Below are positions 27,502 through 35,385 of a stretch of DNA of 64,000 nucleotides, one piece after another. The position numbers and the translations under genes were made by a program. Under the pieces are notes generated by a model that searched no databases, was not told where the DNA came from, and saw only the letters and a program-made list of their open reading frames with translations. Source of the DNA: Nisaea sediminum (GTDB taxonomy: Bacteria > Pseudomonadota > Alphaproteobacteria > Thalassobaculales > Thalassobaculaceae); contig NZ_JACZCQ010000006.1 of the NCBI RefSeq assembly GCF_014904705.1, positions 124,001 through 188,000 on the forward strand, written 5' to 3'. The number at the start of each line of letters is the position of its first letter. Position 1 is the stretch's first letter.

Positions 27502-27668
27502 CCGTTCCTCTTAAGGTCCGCCATCAACGCGGAATCACGAAACAGACCGCTTCGATCCGGAGCGGGCCTCGTTCTGCGAACCAAATCTGGCCCGACAATT
27601 GCTTGTCATCTTGTCCGGAGTATGGCGAAGGAGCGCCAAAGGGTCAATAAATCCCGATATTTCCGGCC

Positions 27669-28280
27669 TTAATGGGCAAAAATATCCTGGTCGCCATAGC
27701 CGATCAGATCGAGCGATGCCCTGACGGGCAGATAGGCGAAGCTCGCCGCGGCATAGCCGTCGCGGCCCTCGCGCACGAGCCGCCGGTCCAGCTCTTCCTT
27801 CAGGCGGTGCAGGTAGAGCACATCGGATGCCGCGTAATGCATCTGCTCCTCGGTCAGCGTCTCGGCGCCCCAATCCGAGGATTGCTGCTGCTTTGAAAGC
27901 TCGACCCCGAGCAATTCACGGCACAGATCCTTCAGACCATGCTTGTCGGTATAGGTGCGTACCAGCTTCGAGGCGATCTTCGTGCAATAGACCGGGGACG
28001 TGACCACGCCGAGATAGGCCTGCATGATCGCCACATCGAAGCGGGCGAAGTGGAACAGCTTCAGCACTTTCGGATCGGTCAGCAGCCGGACGAGGTTCGG
28101 CGCGTTGTGAATTCCCTTGGCAAACTGCACGAGATGCGCGGTTCCGTCGCCGGAAGAGAGCTGCACCACGCAAAGCCGGTCGCGCTCGGGGCGCAACCCC
28201 ATGGTCTCGCTGTCAATCGCGACCACCGGTCCGAGATCGAGTCCGTCGGGCAGATCGCCCTTGTGCAAGGTAATGGTCAT
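27669..28280 (-). CDS. rnd: Ribonuclease D-type 3'-5' exonuclease (catalytic domain only)
   Basis: A 203-residue DEDDy exonuclease: Exo I AIDSETMGL, Exo II FHFARFDVAIM and Exo III YAASDVLYL, each with its metal-binding Asp/Glu and the Tyr. It lacks the HRDC domains of E. coli RNase D, like the short alphaproteobacterial form that trims tRNA or 5S RNA ends. The ATG at 28280 (MTITLHKG) has AGGAGG 6 bases upstream; a longer reading to 28367 lacks an SD. The tRNA-Leu gene lies just upstream on the same strand. Confidence 0.9.
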   Translation of the reverse strand: MTITLHKGDLPDGLDLGPVVAIDSETMGLRPERDRLCVVQLSSGDGTAHLVQFAKGIHNAPNLVRLLTDPKVLKLFHFARFDVAIMQAYLGVVTSPVYCTKIASKLVRTYTDKHGLKDLCRELLGVELSKQQQSSDWGAETLTEEQMHYAASDVLYLHRLKEELDRRLVREGRDGYAAASFAYLPVRASLDLIGYGDQDIFAH

Positions 28281-28390
28281 CTGAGCCTCCTGCCCCGTCT
28301 GCTCTGGCAGCCGGACGGCCGCACCTCGTCGCCGACCCGTCGCGAATTCGCAAGGGCGGACAAACACTTCCGGTCTCTTTTAAAGGAGGT

Positions 28391-28477
<87 letters not shown>

Positions 28478-28704
28478 ACAGCGGGCAGCACCAGTCCGCC
28501 GCTGAGGCCGCCGTAAATGCCAGCACGCGACGCGTCTGTCAAAGGCTTTTTGCGGCCGCGCGAAGTTCATATGCGCTCCCGTGCCGCCGCCCGGGATTTT
28601 TGATCGCCGCGGCCGCGCCGCTATATTATAAGCGCCCGTGAGGCAAAGGACTGCGCCCCCGGTTTTCTGGGCCCGGAAAGGCGCGCTGGGGAAGGACGAT
28701 ATCC

Positions 28705-29661
28705 ATGTTCCAAGGCAAGCAGATCACCATTTTCGGAGGCTCCGGCTTCATCGGCCGGAACATCGTGCGCGAGCTGGCGCAGAAAGGTGCCCGTATCCGG
28801 GTGGCGTGCCGGGATGTGGAAGCCGCGAAGTTTCTCAAGGTCCAGGGCGTCGTCGGCCAGGTGACCCCGGTCCATATCGATGTCACCGAGGGCTTGAGCG
28901 CGATCGCGCCCGCCGTCGAAGGCGCCGACATGGTGATCAATCTCTGCGGTATCCTTTACGAGAGCGGCCGCAACCGCTTCGACGCGGTGCAGGGCACGGC
29001 GCCCGGACTCATCGCGGGCGCGGCGGCGAAAGCGGGTGCCTCGAGACTCCTGCACGTGTCGGCGATCGGCGCCGACGCCGGTTCGGCCTCGCGCTATGCC
29101 CGCAGCAAGGCCGCCGGCGAGGACGCGGTGCGTGGCGCTTTTCCTGCCGCGACCATCCTGCGCCCGAGCATCGTGTTCGGACCCGACGACGATTTCTTCA
29201 ACCGTTTCGGCGCGATGGCGGAGAGCTTCCCGTTCCTGCCGCTGATCGGCGGCGGCACCACCAGGTTCCAGCCGGTCTATGTCGACGATGTCGCCAATGC
29301 CGCCCTCAAGGCCCTCGCTTCGGACGAAGCGGCGGGCAAGACCTATGAACTCGGTGGCCCGAAGATCTATACCTTCAAGGAGCTGATGGAACTTGTCGTG
29401 GCGCAAACCGGACGGGCGCGCCGGCTGGTAGATATCCCGTTCTGGGCCGCCTCGATCGAGGCGGCGTTCCTGGAGTGGCTGCCGACGCCGCCGCTCACCC
29501 GCGATCAGGTCATCCTGCTGAAGAGCGACAATGTGGTCTCCGAAGGCGCGTTGACCCTGGCGGATCTCGGCGTCACGCCGACGGCCTGCGAAGCGATCCT
29601 GCCGACCTATCTCGACCGCTTCCGCACCGGCGGCCGCTACAACCGCTTCCGCGCGGCCTAG
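28705..29661 (+). CDS. Complex I NDUFA9 subunit family protein (NAD(P)-binding)
   Basis: A 318-residue atypical short-chain dehydrogenase. The Rossmann motif is FGGSGFIGRN (residues 10-19); RLLHVSAIGAD, YARSKAAGE (Tyr-x3-Lys) and ILRPSIVFGPDD follow, and the region LIGGGTTRFQPVYVDDVA is typical of the NDUFA9/39-kDa complex I accessory subunit. In alphaproteobacteria it is a monocistronic gene; an NADPH-binding role is inferred from the family. Converges with the response regulator gene (4-base overlap at the stops). Confidence 0.9.
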   Translation: MFQGKQITIFGGSGFIGRNIVRELAQKGARIRVACRDVEAAKFLKVQGVVGQVTPVHIDVTEGLSAIAPAVEGADMVINLCGILYESGRNRFDAVQGTAPGLIAGAAAKAGASRLLHVSAIGADAGSASRYARSKAAGEDAVRGAFPAATILRPSIVFGPDDDFFNRFGAMAESFPFLPLIGGGTTRFQPVYVDDVANAALKALASDEAAGKTYELGGPKIYTFKELMELVVAQTGRARRLVDIPFWAASIEAAFLEWLPTPPLTRDQVILLKSDNVVSEGALTLADLGVTPTACEAILPTYLDRFRTGGRYNRFRAA

Positions 29662-30062
29662 ATCGACAAGCCATCAGGCGGCAGCAGTCTGAGGCTCTCG
29701 GGCAGATACTGTTCGATTTGAGGAACGAAACGACGTGCCTCGATCGGCTTCGTGATATAGCCGTCAAATCCCGAGTTTTCCACGCGCTCCGCGACACCGT
29801 CCGCGACCAGGGCGGTGACTGCGACGAGCGGCAAGTCCCTCAGGGATTCGTCCCGACGGATGGCCTCGGCGACGCCGAAACCGTCAAGCCCGTCCATCTG
29901 CAGATCGCAAAGGACCATGTCCGGCCGTTTTTGACGAATCGCCTCTAGCCCGGTCAGCCCGTCGGGCGCTCCGTCGACCTTGTGCCCGAACGCCTCAAGA
30001 AGGGCTCTGAGCAACTCCAGGTTCGCCGGAAGATCCTCGATAACCAGAATTTGCGCCGACAT
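29658..30062 (-). CDS. Single-domain response regulator
   Basis: A 134-residue receiver domain without output domain: acidic pocket VIEDLPANLE, phosphoacceptor Asp53 (VLCDLQMDG), TALVADG and the conserved Lys in GYITKPIE. The ATG at 30062 has AAAGGAG 7 bases upstream. The gene begins inside the 3' end of the histidine kinase gene, overlapping it by 68 bases in another frame, so the pair should be translationally coupled and act together. CheY/DivK-like; the output is unknown. Confidence 0.9.
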   Translation of the reverse strand: MSAQILVIEDLPANLELLRALLEAFGHKVDGAPDGLTGLEAIRQKRPDMVLCDLQMDGLDGFGVAEAIRRDESLRDLPLVAVTALVADGVAERVENSGFDGYITKPIEARRFVPQIEQYLPESLRLLPPDGLSI

Positions 30063-31167
30063 TTTCCGCTCCTTTCTGGTGCAGAGAGAAAGTGAAAACG
30101 CTTCCCTTTCCGGGCTCTGACACAAAGGTGATTCTTCCGCCGAGACGCCCGGCCAACTGCTGGCTTATGAACAACCCGAGCCCCGTTCCCTCGCGTTCCC
30201 GGTTCGAGCGATAGAACATCTCGAAAAGGTGCGCCTGGGCCCCCTGCGGAATGCCGATGCCCGTATCTTTCACCATGAACTCGATCTTCGGGCCCTGATG
30301 CGACTCCTCCCGTCGCACAGAAACCGTGACACCGCCTTTGTCCGTATATTTCACCGCGTTGCCGACCAGATTGATCAGGATCTGGGTCAGGATACGACGA
30401 TTGGTCCGCAGGACCGGCGCACTCTCCATGTGCTGGAGAGTGAGAGACAGGCCCTTCGCCGCCGCCTCGGGCTCGATCATCTTGCAGACGGAAGACGCAA
30501 CCTCGCCACAGTCCAGCCGCTCGAGATTCGCGCTGTCGGTTCCGAAATCCGGATTCTGCAGGGAGAGGAGTTGATTGATCAATGCAAGGAGATGGGCCGC
30601 ACTTTCCTCGACGGTCGAGAGCTGGGTCCGCTGCTTCTCGTTGATCGGTCCGGCCAACTCCATGAGAAGCGCGGTGGTAAACCCGCAGATCGCATTCAGG
30701 GGCGTCCTCAATTCGTGCGACAGACTGAACAGGAACCGGTTCATGTTCGCCAGCTTTTCCAGCTCGACTTCCCGGGCCCTGGCCTTGCGTTCGCGCTCTA
30801 GACGATCCGTCACGTCACGGATCGCGCTCGATATGAGGATGCCGTTCGAGGACGGTATGGGACTCAGGCTGATCTCGACGGGAAACTGTTCTCCCGAACG
30901 GCGTACGCCCTTGAGTTCCAGATTTGCAGCCATGTCGCGTGCACGCGGCGCCCGGAGATATCCTTCGCGAAACGCGATATGCCGCTTGCGGTGCGCGTTC
31001 GGCATGAGCATCTCGACCGGCTGGCCCATGAGTTCGGCCCGCGTATATCCGAAAAGCTCTTCCATCCTGGCGTTGGCGAGAACGATCCGGCCTTCGGAAT
31101 CCACGATCAGCATCGCATCGGGGACCGACTCGAGAAACAGCTCCAGGTTTTCCGACAACGGCGGCAT
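29995..31167 (-). CDS. Soluble PAS-domain sensor histidine kinase
   Basis: A 390-residue kinase without membrane segments. A PAS domain (~8-120, VPDAMLIVDSEGRIVLANA, then RDVTDRLERERKA) is followed by HisKA (phosphoacceptor His151 in SLSHELRTPLNAI) and HATPase_c (N box LINLVGNAVKYT, G1 VKDTGIGIP, G2 GTGLGLFIS). After the usual end at VFTFSLHQ about 25 further residues (GSSGEPGVAQSPS) are encoded in the overlap with the response regulator gene. Stimulus unknown. Confidence 0.92.
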   Translation of the reverse strand: MPPLSENLELFLESVPDAMLIVDSEGRIVLANARMEELFGYTRAELMGQPVEMLMPNAHRKRHIAFREGYLRAPRARDMAANLELKGVRRSGEQFPVEISLSPIPSSNGILISSAIRDVTDRLERERKARAREVELEKLANMNRFLFSLSHELRTPLNAICGFTTALLMELAGPINEKQRTQLSTVEESAAHLLALINQLLSLQNPDFGTDSANLERLDCGEVASSVCKMIEPEAAAKGLSLTLQHMESAPVLRTNRRILTQILINLVGNAVKYTDKGGVTVSVRREESHQGPKIEFMVKDTGIGIPQGAQAHLFEMFYRSNREREGTGLGLFISQQLAGRLGGRITFVSEPGKGSVFTFSLHQKGAENVGANSGYRGSSGEPGVAQSPS

Positions 31168-31870
31168 GCGAAGACTATCTCCACCCTTGCGGTATCGGTG
31201 ACAACCGCGCCAACACGACCTTGTTCACCACGAGTGTAGACAGTCATTTTGACTGAAATCAATTTTTTATGGTTGCAAAGGCCAAACTTCCGCCAATCGG
31301 AAGCTGTGGCGGGTCTGCAGGACATCCCGGGACGCGGTTCTCAAGGGTTAGATTGGGGCCCTAAAATGGACAAAGCTCGCATGGTCCCCTGCCGGTTTCG
31401 ATGATGGTGCCAAGGATCATCGAGTTGAAGATCAAAAAAAAATCGATCCATGAGTCACCCGCTGGATTCGGGCCCCTCAACACTCCCGACACACCGCCGC
31501 CCCAAAGCGAGAATTTGCTTTTCCACGATCAGATTTACGCTCTCTATTTCAACAGGTTAAAAAAATAAAAAGCACCCTCAAATGCTAATTACTCAAATCT
31601 TTTCAATATTTTTATATCAAAAAATCAAAAATTACGTCACTGTAAACAAGATTTTTTGCGTGAAATTGGTAAAAAATACTGAACATGAACTCGGATTATT
31701 TTGACTTTTATCCGGCATTAAAAGCGCCTTGTGCGGTTTTGACTATCATGGATCAGAAAAATACTTCGCCGCCGCGCGTAGGCGGCACCAGGCAACGACC
31801 CGCACATCAATAGCGGCCTGTCTGAATTCGAACCCGCGGCCAACGTGTCGCCAAACGGAGCAAGACTGTC
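31168..31870. other. 703-base non-coding, partly AT-rich region
   Basis: No convincing gene. 31364-31426 repeats the tRNA-Ala 3' end (listed separately). About 31430-31740 is strikingly AT-rich, with several runs of A and T, an inverted repeat AAAAAATC (31619-31626) / GATTTTTT (31650-31657), and a small hairpin GCCGCC/GGCGGC at 31768-31786. Part nearest 31167 should hold the kinase promoter. Confidence 0.6.
31364..31426 (-). repeat. Decayed copy of tRNA-Ala 3' end and its downstream hairpin
   Basis: An ungapped alignment by eye with 32335-32397 gives 50 identical bases of 63, in direct orientation. The match covers the last ~25 bases of tRNA-Ala(GGC) and 38 bases downstream of it; the rest of the tRNA is not repeated. 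The copies are 971 bases apart, with AT-rich DNA between them. Confidence 0.75.
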
Positions 31871-32221
31871 ATGGCTTTACCTGAATGGATCAAACCCGCT
31901 CTCCTCGGCTGCGGATTTGGAGCGATCGCGATCACGATCATCGGCTTCACCTGGGGGGGCTGGGTCACCGGCAGCAAAGCGGAGGTAATCGCTTCCGAGC
32001 GTGCACGCGCCGAAGTGGTGCAGGCTCTCGTCCCGGTCTGCGTTGCCCGGTCCGTGGCAGATCCGAATGCGGCCAGCACGATGGCCGCACTGAAGGAAGC
32101 GGCGACCTACCGGCGCGACGATGTCGTAATGGACGCCGGCTGGGCCACGATGCCCGGAGAAGACAATCCCTCGCGGCCGCTCGCCCTGGCTTGCATCGAC
32201 AAGATCATGGGAACGACCTGA
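31871..32221 (+). CDS. Conserved hypothetical protein with N-terminal membrane segment
   Basis: A 116-residue protein. Residues ~10-32 form one hydrophobic segment (PALLGCGFGAIAITIIGFTW) followed by GGWVTGSKAE; the rest (~35-116) should be periplasmic, has two cysteines (CVARS, LACIDK) and the conserved-looking AALKEAATYRRDDVVMDAGW. I recall this architecture from uncharacterised proteins across Rhizobiales and Rhodospirillales; no function is known to me. SD-like GGAG is ~11 bases upstream. It lies alone between the two tRNA-Ala 3'-end copies. Confidence 0.7.
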   Translation: MALPEWIKPALLGCGFGAIAITIIGFTWGGWVTGSKAEVIASERARAEVVQALVPVCVARSVADPNAASTMAALKEAATYRRDDVVMDAGWATMPGEDNPSRPLALACIDKIMGTT

Positions 32222-32341
32222 AGCAGGTCCCCGCAGCGGGCTTCTTCCCAAAGATCGATGTAGCGACGCTGAGATCATCCGCATAACGCCGAGACGACAG
32301 ACGGCCGTGTGGAACAACTGGGAAAAACATCCAGAAATGGA

Positions 32342-32371
32342 CGAAGCCCGCAGGTTTCCCTGCGGGCTTCG
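32342..32371 (-). terminator. Hairpin downstream of tRNA-Ala, probable terminator
   Basis: A long near-perfect stem CGAAGCCCGCAG/CTGCGGGCTTCG lies immediately 3' of the tRNA on the minus strand. The following T tract is weak, so it may instead be a processing signal. Confidence 0.65.
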
Positions 32372-32372
32372 A

Positions 32373-32448
<76 letters not shown>

Positions 32449-32554
32449 TTAACGCTCCCGACCGGTTGGGTTCCGGCGCGGTGGGCCGCCTATGTAGCGA
32501 CCCCAGCGCCGCGGATCAAGAGCTTTTTGTCATCTTTACGATGCCGCTCCCGGC

Positions 32555-33004
32555 TTAACGATCATCCTCGTCGTCAGCGTCTCCGATCACGCCGACATCG
32601 TCGTCGTCATCCAGATCGGACGCATCCTCGAGCAGCGCGTCGTCATCGTCGCTGTCGTCGTCATCCGTGTCGAGATCTGGGATCAGCTCATCGTCGTCGT
32701 CGCTGTCGTCGTCAGCGTCGTCGTCGTCATCGTCGTCGTCTTCGAGGACATCATCATCGGACTCGAGCTCGTCGAGTTCGTCTTCCTCGTCCTCGATCTC
32801 GTTGTCCGCGTCCTCGGCTTCCTTCGGCTTTTTCTTCTTTTCGTCCGCCAGAGGCACAGCCCGAGCGCGCCGGCTCTTCAGCACAGCTTCCGGATCAAAT
32901 TCGGTCTCGCACTTCGGACAAACGATTGGAGACTTCATCAGGTCGTAGAAGCGCGTGCCACAAGATTGGCAGGTACGCTTGATGCCCCATTCCGGCTTTG
33001 CCAC
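32555..33004 (-). CDS. TIGR02300 family (FYDLN acid) protein
   Basis: A 149-residue protein. The N-terminus has a zinc-ribbon-like pair C12xxC15 (CQSCGTRFYDLM) and C29xxC32 (IVCPKC) typical of the family, with M in place of the usual N of FYDLN. Residues ~65-149 are an extreme acidic tail of Asp and Glu, encoded by near-repeats of GAC/GAT/GAA codons. Function unknown; the acidic tail suggests binding to a basic partner. The start is GTG with GGAGGA 6 bases upstream. It diverges from aroA. Confidence 0.88.
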   Translation of the reverse strand: MAKPEWGIKRTCQSCGTRFYDLMKSPIVCPKCETEFDPEAVLKSRRARAVPLADEKKKKPKEAEDADNEIEDEEDELDELESDDDVLEDDDDDDDDADDDSDDDDELIPDLDTDDDDSDDDDALLEDASDLDDDDDVGVIGDADDEDDR

Positions 33005-33205
33005 GTCATTCCTCCGAGAACAGCTCACTTCGGATCGCAATCCAACTCGGCGCCGAATAGCGATCATATTTCCGTCTGTCAAAGCGAAAATGCGTATCGC
33101 GGAAGCCGGTTTCCGGCGGGCGCCGCGGATTTCCTCCAGACAGTGTGCAAGCCTCTGTGATAGAGAGCCTGCGGTCAACGCGAATTCGCCCTTCAGAGAA
33201 GGCCC

Positions 33206-34531
33206 ATGACGTCCCTTAGCGCATCCAAGAGCACCGCCCTGACCGGCACCCTGAAAGTGCCCGGCGACAAGTCGATTTCCCATCGCTCCCTGATCCTTGG
33301 CGGCCTCGCGGTCGGACGCACGACGGTTTCCGGCCTGCTGGAGGGCGAGGACGTGCTCGCGACCGCCGCCGCCATGCGCGCGCTCGGCGCCACGGTGAAA
33401 CGGCACGAGGACGCGACTTGGGAAATCCACGGACGCGGCATCGGCACGCTCGACGAGCCCGACGACGTGCTCGATCTCGGCAATTCCGGCACCGCGGCAC
33501 GGCTGCTGATGGGGCTCGTGGCCGGACACCCGATCTCGGCCATCTTCACCGGCGACGCCTCCCTGCGCCGCCGTCCCATGGGCCGGGTGATCACGCCGCT
33601 GAGCCGGATCGGCGCCGCCTTCCACGGCCGCGCCGGAGGGAAGTTGCCGCTTTGCGTCGAAGGCGCGCGCGATCCGCTGCCGATCCGCTATACGCTGCCT
33701 GTCGCGTCCGCCCAGGTGAAGTCCGCGATCCTGCTCGCCGGCCTCAACACGCCGGGCGAGACCACGGTGATCGAACCGGAAAAGACCCGCGATCACACCG
33801 AGACCATGTTCCGGCATTTCGGCGCCGAGGTCCGCGTCGAGGACGTGCCCGAGGGCCGCGTCATCACCCTCACCGGCCAGCCCGAATTCCATGGCCGCGA
33901 CATCGTCGTCCCCTCCGATCCCTCCTCTGCCGCCTTTCCCGCGGTTGCCGCCCTGATCACGCCGGGCTCCGATATCACCCTGCCCGCGGTCGGCCTCAAC
34001 CCGCTGCGTTTCGGTGTCTTCGAGACGCTGCTCGAGATGGGTGCCGATATCGAGATCACCAACCGGCGCATCGAGGCGGGCGAACCGGTCGGAGATATCA
34101 GGGTGCGCCATAGCGAACTGAAGGGCATCGAAGTGCCGGCCGAACGCGCGCCGAGCATGATCGACGAATATCCGATCCTTTCCGTCGCCGCCGCCTTCGC
34201 CGAGGGCGCGACCGTCATGCGCGGTGTCGGCGAACTCCGGGTCAAGGAAAGCGATCGTCTCGGCGCCATGGCACGCGGCCTCACCAAGGCCGGCGTCCGG
34301 GTCGAGGAGGGCGAGGACACGCTCGCCGTCACCGGTTCCTCGAACGGCGTCGCCGGAAACGCGCTGATCGAGGCCGATCTCGACCACCGCATCGCGATGT
34401 CGTTCCTGGTCCTCGGCATGGGCGCGGAAAACCCGGTCGCGATCGACGATGCCCGCACCATCGACACCAGCTTCCCCGGCTTCGCAGATCTGATGCGCGG
34501 CGCCGGCGCGAAGATCCAGGACAGGGCGTAA
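33206..34531 (+). CDS. aroA: 3-phosphoshikimate 1-carboxyvinyltransferase (EPSP synthase), class II-like
   Basis: A 441-residue enzyme of the shikimate pathway joining shikimate-3-phosphate and PEP. The sequence is of the CP4-like class: [37 protein letters not shown], and the catalytic KESDRLGAM. At the glyphosate-contact loop it reads [10 protein letters not shown], with Gly where the CP4 enzyme has Ala. It heads the aroA-cmk-rpsA series. Confidence 0.97.
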   Translation: MTSLSASKSTALTGTLKVPGDKSISHRSLILGGLAVGRTTVSGLLEGEDVLATAAAMRALGATVKRHEDATWEIHGRGIGTLDEPDDVLDLGNSGTAARLLMGLVAGHPISAIFTGDASLRRRPMGRVITPLSRIGAAFHGRAGGKLPLCVEGARDPLPIRYTLPVASAQVKSAILLAGLNTPGETTVIEPEKTRDHTETMFRHFGAEVRVEDVPEGRVITLTGQPEFHGRDIVVPSDPSSAAFPAVAALITPGSDITLPAVGLNPLRFGVFETLLEMGADIEITNRRIEAGEPVGDIRVRHSELKGIEVPAERAPSMIDEYPILSVAAAFAEGATVMRGVGELRVKESDRLGAMARGLTKAGVRVEEGEDTLAVTGSSNGVAGNALIEADLDHRIAMSFLVLGMGAENPVAIDDARTIDTSFPGFADLMRGAGAKIQDRA

Positions 34532-34534
34532 CCC

Positions 34535-35167
34535 ATGATCATCGCCATCGACGGGCCCGCTGCGGCGGGCAAGGGAACCCTCGCGCGCCGTCTCGCCGAC
34601 GAGCTCGGTTTCGCCTATCTCGATACCGGTTCGCTCTACCGCGCGGTCGGCGTGATGGTGCTGCGCGCGGGCGGCGATCCCGAAGACAAGGCCGCCGCGG
34701 CCGCCGCGGCACGCAATCTCGACCGGAGCATTCTCGGCAGCCCCGATCTCCGGACCGGCGAGGCCGGTGCGGCCGCCTCGAAAGTGGCCGCCGTCCCGCA
34801 AGTCCGCGCCGCGCTGAAGGACTTCCAGCGCAGTTTCGCGACCAATCCGCCGGGCGGCGCGAAAGGCTCGATCCTGGACGGGCGGGACATCGGAACCGTC
34901 ATCTGCCCGGACGCCGATCGCAAGCTCTTCGTCACTGCATCCGTCGAAGCCCGGGCCGAGCGGCGATTCAAAGAGTTGCAGGAGCGGGGCGAGGCCGCTA
35001 TATATGCGCGCGTTTTGCAGGACATGCGGGAACGCGATGCCCGTGACGCCGGCCGGAGCGACGCTCCGATGGTGCAGGCGGACGACGCGGTTCTGATCGA
35101 CACATCGTCGATGACCCCGGATGAGGCCTTCGCGGCCGCCCTCGAGGTGATCAAAGGCACGGACTGA
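34535..35167 (+). CDS. cmk: (d)CMP kinase
   Basis: A 210-residue nucleotide kinase: P-loop IDGPAAAGKGTLARRLA (residues 4-20), FAYLDTGSLYRAVG and LDGRDIGTVICPDADRKLFV. It phosphorylates CMP and dCMP with ATP. The ATG lies 3 bases after the aroA stop, so the two are coupled; rpsA follows after a 218-base leader. Confidence 0.96.
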   Translation: MIIAIDGPAAAGKGTLARRLADELGFAYLDTGSLYRAVGVMVLRAGGDPEDKAAAAAAARNLDRSILGSPDLRTGEAGAAASKVAAVPQVRAALKDFQRSFATNPPGGAKGSILDGRDIGTVICPDADRKLFVTASVEARAERRFKELQERGEAAIYARVLQDMRERDARDAGRSDAPMVQADDAVLIDTSSMTPDEAFAAALEVIKGTD

Positions 35168-35340
35168 TCGCCGCGTCCTGGAAAACGAACTGAGAGATGC
35201 CGGTCATCAGGTCCGCTGACCGGCTTTGCAACCCAACGGTGGCTGACAGGCTCAGCCGCGTTCCAACCCACGGACCGGGTGGAACGGCCCCGCGGAGCGG
35301 GGTGCAGATACTCAATTTGCACAGCCACCAAGACACTGCT

Positions 35341-35364
35341 GCCGGTGAACCGCGGTTCTCCGGC
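35341..35364 (+). promoter_or_regulatory. Hairpin in rpsA leader, next to the SD
   Basis: GCCGG-T-GAACC-GC-GGTTC-T-CCGGC forms a nearly perfect stem that ends 9 bases before the SD GAGGAG (35374-35379). A second stem CCCCGC/GCGGGG lies at 35288-35302. The position suggests translational control of S1, perhaps by S1 itself as in E. coli. Confidence 0.45.
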
Positions 35365-35385
35365 AAGACCCTTTGAGGAGCTTAC

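Noticed and set aside
31401-31568. 55-codon ORF beginning in the decayed tRNA copy
   Set aside because: No SD, low-complexity Lys/Pro product, starts inside a tRNA-derived sequence; probably chance.
33005-34801. Extension of the TIGR02300 frame to 748 codons across aroA
   Set aside because: The extension is antisense to aroA and cmk; the GTG at 33004 with GGAGGA is the proper start.
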